Part shown: piece after piece, positions 7,526-15,833 of the stretch
How the letters are laid out: the number at the start of each line of letters is the position of its first letter
Numbering within the stretch: the stretch's first letter is position 1
Source: Planctomycetota bacterium
Lineage (GTDB): Bacteria; Planctomycetota; Planctomycetia; Pirellulales; PLA5
DNA length: 45,900 nucleotides
Assembly (NCBI GenBank): GCA_003576845.1
Contig: QEVJ01000030.1
Span: 1 to 45,900, forward strand
Direction of reading: 5' to 3'
The notes under the pieces: model-generated
Told to the model about the DNA's origin: nothing
Databases searched by the model: none
Seen by the model: only the letters and a program-made list of their open reading frames with translations
Program-made: the position numbers and the translations under genes

Positions 7526-7900
7526 ATGGATCACGATCTGGCCCATAAGGAATTGAGCGAGTCGATCATTGGCGCGGCGATGACGGTTCTCAACACGTTG
7601 AAGCCCGGACTCGATGAGAAGCTTTACGAGCGCGCATTGGCGATCGAGCTTCGCAAGCGCGGCCATGTGGTCGAATCCCAGCGGCAATTCCCCGTCTACT
7701 ATAGCGGCCAACACATCGGCACGCTCGTGCCCGACCTCATAGTCGATTCGCAGGTCATCGCCGACCCGAAAGTCGTGACGGAATTCTGCGACACGCATAC
7801 AGCCCAAATGATCGGCTACCTGAAGATCACGGGCCTCAAGCTCGCGCTGTTACTCAACTTCAAGAACGCCAGCCTCGAATGGAAGCGCATCGTGAACTGA
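7526..7900 (+). CDS. GxxExxY family protein (PD-(D/E)XK-like fold)
   Basis: 124 residues, exactly the usual length of the GxxExxY family. The signature reads KPGLDEKLYERAL (G-L-D-E-K-L-Y, about residues 28-34). The C-terminal part 'QMIGYLKITGLKLALLLNFKNASLEWKRIVN' is highly typical, ending in the normal 'LLINFG...L..KRI' pattern. The central strand usually reads 'vIvELKav', with the Glu and Lys of a PD-(D/E)XK-type site. Here it is VIADPKVV, so Glu is replaced by Asp and a Pro lies next to the Lys. Activity may be weakened or lost. The role of the family is unknown; it occurs in many copies in some planctomycetes, Verrucomicrobia and Bacteroidetes. It is bracketed by related palindromes at 7415-7481 and 7913-7972, as if gene and repeats form one unit. 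Confidence 0.93.
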   Translation: MDHDLAHKELSESIIGAAMTVLNTLKPGLDEKLYERALAIELRKRGHVVESQRQFPVYYSGQHIGTLVPDLIVDSQVIADPKVVTEFCDTHTAQMIGYLKITGLKLALLLNFKNASLEWKRIVN

Positions 7901-7912
7901 CCACTCGCATTC

Positions 7913-7972
7913 ATCCGCGCCCATCCGTGTCATCCGTGGTTGTTCGTTCGACCACGGATGGGCACGGATAAT
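7913..7972. repeat. Inverted repeat of ATCCGTG units downstream of the GxxExxY gene
   Basis: The left arm, 7913-7940, and right arm, 7951-7972, surround a 10-nt loop. The right arm lacks one 9-bp unit, so pairing is imperfect. It is the same family as 7415-7481 and starts 13 bp after the stop codon. Confidence 0.85.
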
Positions 7973-8001
7973 AAAACGCGACATCGAGGTTTCTCTTACG
8001 A

Positions 8002-8607
8002 CTACCTCGCCGAGCGGATTGGGCACCAAGCGTAGTCTGCGCCCGGTGCGTAATCCGGATGCCTATCGTGGGCACGGACTGAGACGACATCGTCAGGACA
8101 AACGTCTTTCGGCCAAGAAGGAAAATCGACGGCATTTCCCATCAGAAAGAATATCCGCCTGCCGTCTCTAAGTTCGACCGAAAAGATGCAATACCCCATG
8201 CCGGATTCGCCGGCAGCGTTCAACTCGTTGGCGAACTGGGCCGCGAGCCGCAACGGACTCGAACGAACCGAACGAATGCGCTCGGCTGGAATCCAACGTT
8301 TGCCGAGGTCCTGCCACGGCCACACTCCCCACTCGGCGAGATAGCCTCGCGCCTCCACGACATAAACACGCGACTCCACCGAGCCGTCATCCAATACGGC
8401 CTCGCAGGGGAATAGTCGCAGACCGTATGCGCTAATTGACGGCTCAATGTCGCCAAGTTGATCAGCGACGCCCTCATCAAGTGGCTTCACCATTTCCGGA
8501 ATGTCGTTTTTCACTGACACAATGGAAGTCTGTCTGTGTTTCTCCGTGATCGACATTCGATCAGCCGGTGCTCGCAGTCGATACTTGGCGAATAACCAGA
8601 GGATCAC
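8002..8607 (-). CDS. Hypothetical protein
   Basis: 201 residues from a GTG start at 8607, the first in-frame start after the upstream oxidoreductase stop (9-bp gap). The N-terminus (MILWLFAKYRLR) is weakly hydrophobic. The middle part reads like a mixed alpha/beta soluble domain: 'PCEAVLDDGSVESRVYVVEARGYLAEWGVWPWQDLGKRW', 'GYCIFSVELRDGRRIFFLMGN'. I recognise no family or catalytic motif. Its coding quality (balanced composition, no competing frame) supports a real gene. It is probably the last gene of the minus-strand run from 11047; the shared transcript is inferred from spacing only. Confidence 0.7.
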   Translation of the reverse strand: MILWLFAKYRLRAPADRMSITEKHRQTSIVSVKNDIPEMVKPLDEGVADQLGDIEPSISAYGLRLFPCEAVLDDGSVESRVYVVEARGYLAEWGVWPWQDLGKRWIPAERIRSVRSSPLRLAAQFANELNAAGESGMGYCIFSVELRDGRRIFFLMGNAVDFPSWPKDVCPDDVVSVRAHDRHPDYAPGADYAWCPIRSAR

Positions 8608-8616
8608 AATACCAAT

Positions 8617-9915
8617 TTACGTCTCCCACCCCTTCCGATATTCCTCCCGCAACAACCCCTGCGCCTTCTCGCTTCCCACCGCCTTCAAATTCTCCGCATC
8701 CCAATCAAACGCCTCGCCGGCTCGATACGCCACGTTCCCGAGCAGCACCGTTTCCGTCAGTGGGCCGGTGTAGTCGAAGTTGCACGTCGCCGGCTCGCCG
8801 CCGCGGATGGCGCTTAGCCATTCCTTGTGAAAGCCCGGCGAGTCCTGGAACGTCTTCGGCGGCTTGTATCCCTCGAAGTCTTGCTCGCCAACCAGCTTCC
8901 ACTTGCCGAAGCCGCAGAGGAGCGACGCCTTTTTGCCGATGAAGAACGTGTTGAACCCGTCGCCCTTCGCGCCGTGCTCGGCCAGCACCGGCGGGTCGGT
9001 CTTCGTGTGATGCCAGTGAAGCGTCACCGGCCCGCGTTTCTCGCTCGCCGGGAATTGATACACCGCGTGCAACGCCTTGGGCGTCGTCTCGTCGTGAACC
9101 GCCGGGCCGGACGCTTCGACGCGCGTCGGCGACTTGAGGTCGAGCGCCCAAAACGGAATGTCGAGAATGTGGCAGCCCCAGTTGCCCGTCTCGCCCGTGC
9201 CGAAGTCCCACCAGAATCGCCAGCCGTAAGGGCAATACGTCGGGTGATACGGCCGCTCTTTCGCCGGACCGAGCCACAGGTCCCAGTTCACGTGCGACGG
9301 CACGGGCGGCGTGTCGGTCGGAAGCTTCGGCATCCCGCGGTCGCCGCCGATCCACGAGTGCACTTCGGTAATCTCGCCGAGGACGCCGGAGCGCGCGATC
9401 TCGACGCCGGCCCGCAAACCGCTGATCGCGTGCCGTTGTGCCCCGAGCTGCGTGGCGAGTTTCTTCTCCGCGGCGAGTTTGGTGAGCTCGCGGACTTCCC
9501 ACACGTTGTGCGCCAGCGGCTTTTCGAGATACACGTGCTTCCCGCGCGTCATCGCCCACAGTGCCGGATGGAAATGCGTATGATCCGGCGTGCTGATCGT
9601 CACCGCGTCGATCTCTTTTTCCAGCGCGTCGAACATCTTGCGGAAGTCGACGAATCGCTTTGCCTTTGGATACTTCTCGAACGCATTTCCCGCCCGCTGC
9701 TCGTCGACGTCGCAAAGCGCGACGATGTTCTCGTGCTTGCCGGTCCCGTCGACGTTCGAGCGGCCCTGCCCCCCGATGCCGATGCAGGCAATGGACAACT
9801 TCTCGTTCGGCGAATCGCCGGCGCGCGAGCGAGCCGCCGTCCCGAGCCAGAGGCCAGTCGTCACCGCGGCAGATGTTTGCAGCATCCGGCGGCGAGTTAT
9901 CGACCGCTTCATCAT
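8617..9915 (-). CDS. Gfo/Idh/MocA-family oxidoreductase with Tat signal
   Basis: 432 residues from the first of two adjacent ATGs (9915 or 9912). GAAAGGA upstream fits either, so an earlier in-frame start at 9939 is less likely. The N-terminus MKRSITRRRMLQTSAAVTTG is a Tat-type signal followed by AGDSPNEK. The NAD(P)-binding Rossmann motif is 'IACIGIGGQGRSNV'; the conserved 'EKPLAHNVWEV' carries the usual EKP of this family. The C-terminal half matches the Gfo/Idh/MocA C-terminal domain ('WLGPAKERPYHPTYCPYGWRFWWDFGTGETGNWGCHILD'). These secreted oxidoreductases are abundant in planctomycetes and presumably act on sugars or polyols with an exported bound cofactor; the substrate is unknown. It is co-oriented with unknown genes on both sides. 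Confidence 0.94.
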   Translation of the reverse strand: MMKRSITRRRMLQTSAAVTTGLWLGTAARSRAGDSPNEKLSIACIGIGGQGRSNVDGTGKHENIVALCDVDEQRAGNAFEKYPKAKRFVDFRKMFDALEKEIDAVTISTPDHTHFHPALWAMTRGKHVYLEKPLAHNVWEVRELTKLAAEKKLATQLGAQRHAISGLRAGVEIARSGVLGEITEVHSWIGGDRGMPKLPTDTPPVPSHVNWDLWLGPAKERPYHPTYCPYGWRFWWDFGTGETGNWGCHILDIPFWALDLKSPTRVEASGPAVHDETTPKALHAVYQFPASEKRGPVTLHWHHTKTDPPVLAEHGAKGDGFNTFFIGKKASLLCGFGKWKLVGEQDFEGYKPPKTFQDSPGFHKEWLSAIRGGEPATCNFDYTGPLTETVLLGNVAYRAGEAFDWDAENLKAVGSEKAQGLLREEYRKGWET

Positions 9916-9958
9916 TCGTTCCTTTCGACGAATCGTCACTTAAAGCAGTGACATGGGG

Positions 9959-10399
9959 TTACACGGCGACCAACTTCGCCGCGTGGCGAACCAGCCAATT
10001 GACATACTGTTTCTGTTCTTCCACCATCGCGACCTCTTCCGGCGTTATCTCCATGAATATCGACTCGTGCGAAACGTTCTTTCCATTCCAACTACGTTGC
10101 GTCGCACACAGACCCTGCGCCATGTCCCGCTGCATACCCGATGGCCATACGTCGCGACGAGCGCCCATGCACATGAGCAAGATTCCATGCTGCTCCAAGG
10201 AAAGTCGTAAGTTGAGCATCGCGCCGAAATAATCGTACCGGTCGCGGCCTGTGAATGTTTGGCCGTCGCCTCGCGACAGTTCCATGAGGTGCGAGGTGCG
10301 CTTCGGCCAGCCTCGTATTGCCCAATAGTATCGGATCGAGGCACGTTCGACCCTGCCGTTTACGGCTATCTTGACTTTGGCGGTCGACGCTTCGCTCAT
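9959..10399 (-). CDS. Hypothetical protein
   Basis: 146 residues with an ATG start at 10399. No signal peptide or membrane segment is seen. It contains 'IRYYWAIRGWPKRTSHLMELSRGDGQTFTGRDRYDYFGAMLNLRLSLEQHGILLMCMGARRDVWPSGMQRDMAQGLCA', a dense mixed sequence typical of a folded cytoplasmic domain, but I recognise no family. It lies 15 bp after the Uma2 gene and 43 bp before the oxidoreductase start, all on the minus strand, so co-transcription with Uma2 is likely. A DNA-free or immunity-like role next to the nuclease-like Uma2 cannot be argued from the sequence. Confidence 0.7.
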   Translation of the reverse strand: MSEASTAKVKIAVNGRVERASIRYYWAIRGWPKRTSHLMELSRGDGQTFTGRDRYDYFGAMLNLRLSLEQHGILLMCMGARRDVWPSGMQRDMAQGLCATQRSWNGKNVSHESIFMEITPEEVAMVEEQKQYVNWLVRHAAKLVAV

Positions 10400-10414
10400 T
10401 CTCGGTACGTTGTG

Positions 10415-11047
10415 TCAAACGATTAGATCGGTAACGCGAACCGGCCCGTACGAGGTTTCTTCGAGCACGACCGCAACCTCATCCGTCTCGTTTGCGATGC
10501 GTTGTTCGCTAAAGGACGGCGTGCCTTCCGCACGCGGACCGCTTGGCGTGCTGTAGCATTCGACTCGGCGACTTGCCAAATCGACGATCCAGTATTGTGG
10601 AATCCGCTCTCCTGCGTACATCGCTAGTTTCTTGCCGCGATCCATTAGGAGCGAGGCGTCCGCGACTTCGATGACTAGGCCGACATCGCCGGCGGCCGGA
10701 TGGCGCATGGCGTAGTCGCCCGGCTTTCCCCGGACGATGGCCAGGTCCGGCTGCGGCTCACTGTGTGCCAGGGTAAGCGGTTGCTGGACGCGGATGTGCC
10801 ACGTGCCGATTGCCGTTGCGAGAGGTAGCTTCCAGAGCGCAGCCAAGGCTAGTTGCACGCTCGTGGCATGCGGCGCGCCGATGGGCGTCATATCGTAAAT
10901 CTGTCCTGCGATTAGCTCCACGCGGTCTTCCGGCCCGAATACACCCGCGGCGGCGAGCCGGTGGAAATCGTCGACGCTAAAGAAATGGACGACGGGCCCG
11001 GTCCAATCGGGAGTGGCGTCGCCGGCGATCGTAAGGTCCGTTGCCAT
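10415..11047 (-). CDS. Uma2-family putative endonuclease (DUF820)
   Basis: 210 residues from the ATG at 11047; another ATG at 11056 and a TTG at 11071 are also in frame. Uma2 features appear in order: 'FFSVDDFHRLAAAGVFGPEDRVELIAGQIYDMTPIGAPHA', then 'EPQPDLAIVRGKPGDY' with the Asp of the PD motif, then 'VGLVIEVADASLLMDRGKKLAMYAGERIPQYWIVDLASRRVECY' with Glu and Lys. This is the PD-(D/E)XK-fold layout of the family, and all likely active-site residues are present. The cellular role of Uma2 proteins is unknown; they occur in many copies in cyanobacteria and planctomycetes. It lies upstream of and close to the unknown gene 9959-10399. Confidence 0.93.
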   Translation of the reverse strand: MATDLTIAGDATPDWTGPVVHFFSVDDFHRLAAAGVFGPEDRVELIAGQIYDMTPIGAPHATSVQLALAALWKLPLATAIGTWHIRVQQPLTLAHSEPQPDLAIVRGKPGDYAMRHPAAGDVGLVIEVADASLLMDRGKKLAMYAGERIPQYWIVDLASRRVECYSTPSGPRAEGTPSFSEQRIANETDEVAVVLEETSYGPVRVTDLIV

Positions 11048-11134
11048 GCGCACCATAATAACCCGCGGCAATAGCCGCGGCCAAGTCTTTCGAGGCGTTC
11101 GTGCTGTGGGTGTTCGGAAGTCGGGCGAATTCCG

Positions 11135-12313
11135 CTACGGCGAGCGCGGATTCGCCGCGTCGATGGCGACTGCCGCCGCGTCGGCCAGCGCGCGTCGCAC
11201 CGCCGCGATCTTCTGATTCGCCCGCGTCGGATGGACGCGATTCGAGAGCAGCACGACGTAAATGCCGCGCTCGGGATCGATCCAAATCGACGTGCCGGTG
11301 AAGCCCGTGTGGCCGAATGCCTTGGGCATCTTCGATCCCGACGAGCTTTGACCGCTCGGCGTGTCCCAGCCGAGGGCACGGCTCGAACCTGCCGGCACGT
11401 TCTGCCGCGTCGTAAACTTCTCGGCCAACTCCCGCGGGAACACGCTGCTCTTACCCTCAAGTGCGCGGAGCCACTCCTGCCCATATCGACCGACGTCCGC
11501 GGCCGTGGAAAACAATCCTGCATGTCCCGTCAGTCCCTCGCCGCCGCGGGCATTCTCATCGTGAACGACTCCGCGATGAAAAAGATTCTCCTCCGGATTC
11601 GTGCCCGCGACGCGCTCGGTCGACGCGATCCGCGCGTGCAGCGTTTCGCCGGGCCGCCGCAGCGTGTCGCGCATCGCCAGCGGCTCAAACACGAGCGATC
11701 GTTCCAACTCAGCAAGCGGTTTCCCGCCGGCCCGTGCCGCCGTTTCGCCCAAGAGCATGTAGCCCAGATCGCTATAAACCGCCTTCTCGCCAGGCGAGGC
11801 GTCGAGCGGAACTTTCGCCGCCTCCGCAATCACGTCCTTATACGTGCTCGCCGACTTGTACAGCGGCCGCCCTGCCGGAAGACCCGACGAGTGCGTGAGC
11901 AGATGCATGATTGTCACGTGCCGCCGCTTGGCTTGCTTATCCTCCGGAGCCGTCGCCACAAACTCGGGCACGAACTTCCCGAGCGGATCGTCGAGCTTCA
12001 ACTTCCCGTCGCGGATCAAACAGGCGACGACCGACGTCGTGCCGAGAATCTTGGTAAGCGACGCCAGATCGTAAATCGTCTCGGGCGTCGCCGCTTGTTG
12101 CTTATCGGCGGCGAGATGGCCGAACGCCTTCGTCCACAGCGGCCCATCGGCGTTCCCAATTGTCGCCACGCACCCGGGAAACGCCCCGTCGGCGACGGCC
12201 AGGTCGAGCACGCGCTCGACCGGCGTGAAGTCGGGCGAACGCTCTTCCGCGGACAACGAGGAACGCGAGCCAAAGGCGGCCACGCTCAATACCGCAAAGA
12301 CGCAAAGGCGCAA
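11135..12313 (-). CDS. Secreted serine hydrolase, class C beta-lactamase-like
   Basis: 392 residues if the TTG at 12313 is used. The open frame continues upstream through the end of the permease gene, but that part is antisense noise in character. The hydrolase fold is clear: the SxxK motif in 'IYDLASLTKILGTT', Y-S-D in 'EKAVYSDLGYMLLGETAARAG' and HTG in 'AFGHTGFTGTSIWIDPERGIYVVLLSNRVHP'. This pattern fits serine esterases/peptidases of the beta-lactamase superfamily (EstB/AmpH-like) rather than true antibiotic resistance. The signal peptide 'LRLCVFAVLSVAAFG' is largely encoded by the repeat at 12293-12323. The start is uncertain: AAAGGAG lies too far upstream of the TTG but only 5 nt before an ATT codon. 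It lies 65 bp after the permease stop on the same strand. Confidence 0.85.
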   Translation of the reverse strand: MRLCVFAVLSVAAFGSRSSLSAEERSPDFTPVERVLDLAVADGAFPGCVATIGNADGPLWTKAFGHLAADKQQAATPETIYDLASLTKILGTTSVVACLIRDGKLKLDDPLGKFVPEFVATAPEDKQAKRRHVTIMHLLTHSSGLPAGRPLYKSASTYKDVIAEAAKVPLDASPGEKAVYSDLGYMLLGETAARAGGKPLAELERSLVFEPLAMRDTLRRPGETLHARIASTERVAGTNPEENLFHRGVVHDENARGGEGLTGHAGLFSTAADVGRYGQEWLRALEGKSSVFPRELAEKFTTRQNVPAGSSRALGWDTPSGQSSSGSKMPKAFGHTGFTGTSIWIDPERGIYVVLLSNRVHPTRANQKIAAVRRALADAAAVAIDAANPRSP

Positions 12314-12369
12314 AGCAAAGGATGTCGAGTTAATCGAATTCTCCTTTGCGTCGTTGCGCCATTGCGGTG
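12293..12369. repeat. Inverted pair of 8-bp degenerate tandem arrays (CGCAAAGN type)
   Basis: The left arm holds CGCAAAGA (12293-12300), CGCAAAGG and CGCAAAGC in register, then AAAGG. The right arm, 12341-12369, is roughly its inverted complement. It fills the gap between the permease stop and the serine hydrolase, and it overlaps the 5' end of the hydrolase reading frame. Confidence 0.85.
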
Positions 12370-12378
12370 AAGATCGCG

Positions 12379-14247
12379 TCAGAACGGCCAGGCAAACGGA
12401 ATCGCGACCAGGGCCGTAACGGTAACGAGCAACGTCAGCGGCCAGCCGACGCGGAAAAAGTCGCTCGGCCGATAACCGCCCGGCCCCATGACCATCAGAT
12501 TGGTCTGATACCCGAGCGGCGTCAAGAAACTCAGCGACGCGGCAAGCGTCACGCCGATGAGGAGCGGCCGCGGACTCATTTGGGCGGCCAGCGCCACCTT
12601 GATGCAGATTGGAAACAGCATCGCGACGACGGCCGCGTTTGAGAGCATCTCGGTGAACACCAGGCCCATAACATAGAGTACGACGAGCAGCACGTAGGGG
12701 TTCGGCCCGACGGCATCGACGAGCAGATCCGCCAGATACTTCGCCGCGCCGCTGTTTTCGATGGCCTTTCCCAACCCCAGCGCCGCCGCGATCGTAACGA
12801 GCACTTGCAGATCGAGCGCCGAGCGCGCCGTCGAGGCCGGCATGCACCGCGTAATCACCATCAGCACGGCGATCGTAATTGCCGCCACGGCCGGGTTCGT
12901 AAACTGTGCCCACGATTTCGGCCCGACGCTTTCCAGGCCCATCCACACGATCATGCCCAGCACGAGAAACGCCGACAAGAGCGCCCGATCGTGCCGCATC
13001 GGAGCATAGCCATCAACGCTGCTCACGAGATAGAAATCCGGGCTGTTCTGAAACGACTCGGCGAAGTCGGTCCGCGTTTGCAGCAGCAGCGTATCCCCCG
13101 GCTCGAGTTCGATGTCTCCGATTTTCGTGCGAAGCTGCTGGCCGTTGCGATGCACCGCGACGACGGCCGCGCCGTAGCGTCCGCGGAAGTTGGCTTTGCG
13201 GATGTTCGTCCCGATCAGCGGCGAAGTGGGCGAAAGAACCGCCTCCGTCAAGCGCCGCTGTTGCCGCTCGTTGGGGCGGAACTCGTATGCCATGTCGGCC
13301 GCCGGCACGAGTCCCGGAATCCGTTCCAGGTCGACGATCGTCGTGACCACGCCCGTAAACACCAGCCGGTCGCCCGCGTGAATCGTATCTTGCGGCGTGA
13401 CCGGCGTAATGATGTCGCCCTGGCGATTGATTTCGATCAAGAACAAGCCGGGCAAGTGCCGCAACCCGGCCGCTTCGACCGTCTGCCCGCACAATCGGCA
13501 CTCGGGACGGACGAGCATCTCGACGAGATACTCTCGCCGGTGTTCGCCGAGTTTCTTGACCATGTCCTGCCGCTCGGGCAGCAACCGCCGCGCGAACAGA
13601 AGCAGAAAGCCCGTGCCAATGAGCGCGCACGGAATGCCCGCCCGCCCGATCTCGAACAGGTCCATCGGCACGAGCTTTTCGCGGAACGAATCCGCATAGT
13701 GGGCGGAGGCGGGATCGCGCGCCGCGCGCTCGAGGTCCTGCTGATACTCCGTCTTGAGCAACCCGTTCGCGACGACGTTCGTGCTCGTACCGATCAGCGT
13801 GCAGCAACCGCCCAAAATCGAGAAGTAACTCAGCGGGATGAGCAGCCGCGACGGCGAAATGCTCCGCTTGCGGCACCAATCGACCACGACCGGCAGCAAC
13901 ATCGCCACGACCGGCGTATTCGGCAAGAACGCCGAGACGGGCACCGCCGTCGCGATCCGCCGCATCGCCAGCGATTCCGTCTCGACGCGACCCAGAAGCT
14001 GCGTGCCGACCCAGTCAAGAACGCCCGTGTCGCGCAATCCGGCCGCCACGACGAACAGCGCTCCGACCATCAGTACGCCCGTGTTCGCAAACCCGGCGAG
14101 AGCCTGCTCCGGTTTGAGCGCTCCGGCCAGCGTGACCACCACCAGCGCGCCGACGAACAGCACATCCGGCGACGGAGCGTGCCGGCGCTGAAGCAAGATC
14201 ATCACGGCGAGCGAAGCGCCAATCGAAATCCAGGCCTCGGTCGACAT
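12379..14247 (-). CDS. SLC13-family permease with two TrkA-C (RCK_C) domains
   Basis: 622 residues, ATG start. The order of parts is standard for this subfamily. N-terminal membrane helices carry 'GALKPEQALAGFANTGVLMVGALFVVAAGL' and the SLC13 signature 'FLPNTPVVAMLLPVVVDWC'. A central soluble region of about 200 residues contains two RCK_C-like domains ('GQTVEAAGLRHLPGLFLIEINRQGDIITPVTPQDTIHAGDRLVFTG' and the similar 'ELEPGDTLLLQTRTDF'). C-terminal helices hold the second inverted signature 'FTEMLSNAAVVAMLFPI'. Relatives are annotated as sodium-dependent dicarboxylate, sulfate or other anion carriers; the substrate is not predictable here. It lies upstream of the serine hydrolase on the same strand and may be co-transcribed, with the octamer repeat in between. 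Confidence 0.93.
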   Translation of the reverse strand: MSTEAWISIGASLAVMILLQRRHAPSPDVLFVGALVVVTLAGALKPEQALAGFANTGVLMVGALFVVAAGLRDTGVLDWVGTQLLGRVETESLAMRRIATAVPVSAFLPNTPVVAMLLPVVVDWCRKRSISPSRLLIPLSYFSILGGCCTLIGTSTNVVANGLLKTEYQQDLERAARDPASAHYADSFREKLVPMDLFEIGRAGIPCALIGTGFLLLFARRLLPERQDMVKKLGEHRREYLVEMLVRPECRLCGQTVEAAGLRHLPGLFLIEINRQGDIITPVTPQDTIHAGDRLVFTGVVTTIVDLERIPGLVPAADMAYEFRPNERQQRRLTEAVLSPTSPLIGTNIRKANFRGRYGAAVVAVHRNGQQLRTKIGDIELEPGDTLLLQTRTDFAESFQNSPDFYLVSSVDGYAPMRHDRALLSAFLVLGMIVWMGLESVGPKSWAQFTNPAVAAITIAVLMVITRCMPASTARSALDLQVLVTIAAALGLGKAIENSGAAKYLADLLVDAVGPNPYVLLVVLYVMGLVFTEMLSNAAVVAMLFPICIKVALAAQMSPRPLLIGVTLAASLSFLTPLGYQTNLMVMGPGGYRPSDFFRVGWPLTLLVTVTALVAIPFAWPF

Positions 14248-14744
14248 GAAAACGTCCGTGGGAAGGCGGGGCGGGAGGCGATCGGGCGTTCCAGCGGCGA
14301 CCTAAGCGATGCCACAAGCCATTACGCACACACGAATTGCGAAGCCAGACATAGCGCCGCTACGCGAAGGCTCGACTCGGGGAGGCATCCTGGCGGACAT
14401 CGGCAAGGCACGCGAAGTTCGGCCCGCCGAGTATAGATTGTCGCGGCGTTACGCGAAAAGTCGTGAACGATAAGCCGCCGCCGATGCGTCGTCATAGGCC
14501 ATACGCGCCGAACGCGCGGTGCGACCCGGCAGAGTTTCCACGCTTCGCTGTTCGCGCGAACCGGCCTGCAACTTGCCCGCAGTCGGCAAACTAGCGGTCA
14601 ATTGCCTAATTCGCCCAGCTTTTCGGCTCCGATACCGAAATACGTCGCCGGAACGGCCATCTTTCACGCGGCGCTCCGCTTCGGCCAAGCGCCCGTTCTC
14701 GCTCAACGCCCGCGAACAATCTCGTCATGGGAGGATACAGCGTT
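14248..14744. other. Intergenic, divergent upstream region
   Basis: About 500 bp between the divergent starts of the permease (-) and the unknown secreted protein (+). I see no convincing gene, repeat family or strong promoter in it. Short frames in both directions have no recognisable start context or composition. Confidence 0.6.
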
Positions 14745-15803
14745 ATGTCGTTGTCTATCTTGTACGGTTCGACGGTCTGGATCGTCACGGCGGTGTCATC
14801 GGCCCAACTGGCGTTTCCCGGCGCGCTCGACCGGGCGGCCGCCCTGGCAAAGCAGGTTGCTAAGTCCGGGGCATCGACCGACGCCGCGAGCAACTGCCCC
14901 TACTGTGCGACCGGCTGTGCCGCTGGGCCGTGCTTGCTCTGTGGGCAAGGAGCATTCCGCATGGACTTTGAAGGTTGCGGCTCGTACTCCGGGCCCATTT
15001 TCGACGAGCCGTGCTACGCCACGCCCGGCCAAAACGCGGTCGCATCGGCGGAGCCGGCTCCCCGGGCGACCGAGCCGGACGAAATGGTGTACCAGGGTAG
15101 GACGGACGGGAAGTCGGTCGTACACGGCGGCGGACAAGATGCCGAACGCGGCGGAATCCTGTCCGCGATGGCGACCGCCGTCGAACGCGCCCCAGGAGCG
15201 GACCTCGTGCGAGAGTCGCTTAGCTCCGGGGTAATGGAAGCGTCGCGGGCGTTGGACATGGCGCGCCAGTGGATCGCCGGATCGCAGCCGGTGGCCACTG
15301 TCGAACCGCCGCCGTCCTACACCCCGACCGAAGCGTCGGAGAAGCTCCGTCAATGGTTCGCCAGCGGTTCGGCCGCCGACTTGACCCCAAATGCCGAAAC
15401 CGACGCCGGCGACCCGCTCGAAGCGGAGGCGCAGCGGGCGGTTACGAGAAACGTGGCGGCCGATCCCGACGCGAGCGACGCCCCCATCGATGTACCTGAA
15501 ATCGACTCGCTTGTCCCAGCTGAAGCATTCGCCGTGCCTCTTTCGCGCGGCGTTGCCGTGGACGAGGCGGCGACCGAAGCCGACGCCTTCGTGGACTGGG
15601 AAGCCGAAGTCGCGCAGGCGTATCTTGCCCGGCTCCATGCGGAATGCGGTCAGGACGACGACCCGACCGACTCTGACCCCCGCCACGACGTAGTAACCCC
15701 GGCAATCCGCACGGCGGCAGTCGCTCTGGAATCGTTGGGCCAGGCAGCCATTCGCCTCTCGGGCCAACTCCGAAGCGTCGCCGACCGCACTTCGATCCGG
15801 TAA
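14745..15803 (+). CDS. Hypothetical secreted protein with N-terminal Cys cluster
   Basis: 352 residues from the ATG at 14745. An ATG at 14727 is in frame but overlaps the GGGAGG ribosome site that serves 14745. The N-terminus 'MSLSILYGSTVWIVTAVSSA' looks like a signal peptide or anchor. About residues 47-75 hold seven Cys (NCPYCATGC, GPCLLCG, EGCG), which could bind metal or form disulfides. The rest is acidic and low in complexity, with Ala/Glu/Asp-rich stretches and a helical C-terminus (VVTPAIRTAAVALESLGQAA). About residues 118-127 (GRTDGKSVVH) are encoded by a degenerate copy of a palindromic repeat. I recognise no family. The gene is isolated, with gaps of about 500 bp on both sides. Confidence 0.72.
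   Translation: MSLSILYGSTVWIVTAVSSAQLAFPGALDRAAALAKQVAKSGASTDAASNCPYCATGCAAGPCLLCGQGAFRMDFEGCGSYSGPIFDEPCYATPGQNAVASAEPAPRATEPDEMVYQGRTDGKSVVHGGGQDAERGGILSAMATAVERAPGADLVRESLSSGVMEASRALDMARQWIAGSQPVATVEPPPSYTPTEASEKLRQWFASGSAADLTPNAETDAGDPLEAEAQRAVTRNVAADPDASDAPIDVPEIDSLVPAEAFAVPLSRGVAVDEAATEADAFVDWEAEVAQAYLARLHAECGQDDDPTDSDPRHDVVTPAIRTAAVALESLGQAAIRLSGQLRSVADRTSIR
15097..15123. repeat. Degenerate TAGGACGGAC-type palindrome inside a gene
   Basis: It matches the palindrome at 3240-3266 at 23 of 27 positions. The symmetry has been partly lost and the stretch is read in frame. Confidence 0.65.
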
Positions 15804-15833
15804 GCCGCCTTACCCGCGGAACGAATACCTCTT

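Noticed and set aside
7415-7972. Insertion sequence with terminal inverted repeats
   Set aside because: The two palindromes are each self-contained hairpins rather than a single pair of terminal repeats, and no transposase is present. It is kept as a possible mobile unit only.
11135-12313. Antibiotic-resistance beta-lactamase
   Set aside because: The motifs fit the broad serine hydrolase/esterase branch common in environmental bacteria. There is no evidence for drug hydrolysis or mobility.
12314-12946. Upstream extension of the serine hydrolase frame
   Set aside because: It overlaps the permease coding region on the same strand in another frame and has Arg/Gly-rich shadow composition. The hydrolase begins in the repeat near 12313.
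12805-14436. A 543-codon plus-strand open frame
   Set aside because: It is antisense to the SLC13-type permease and rich in Arg/His/Gln. No membrane or domain signal.
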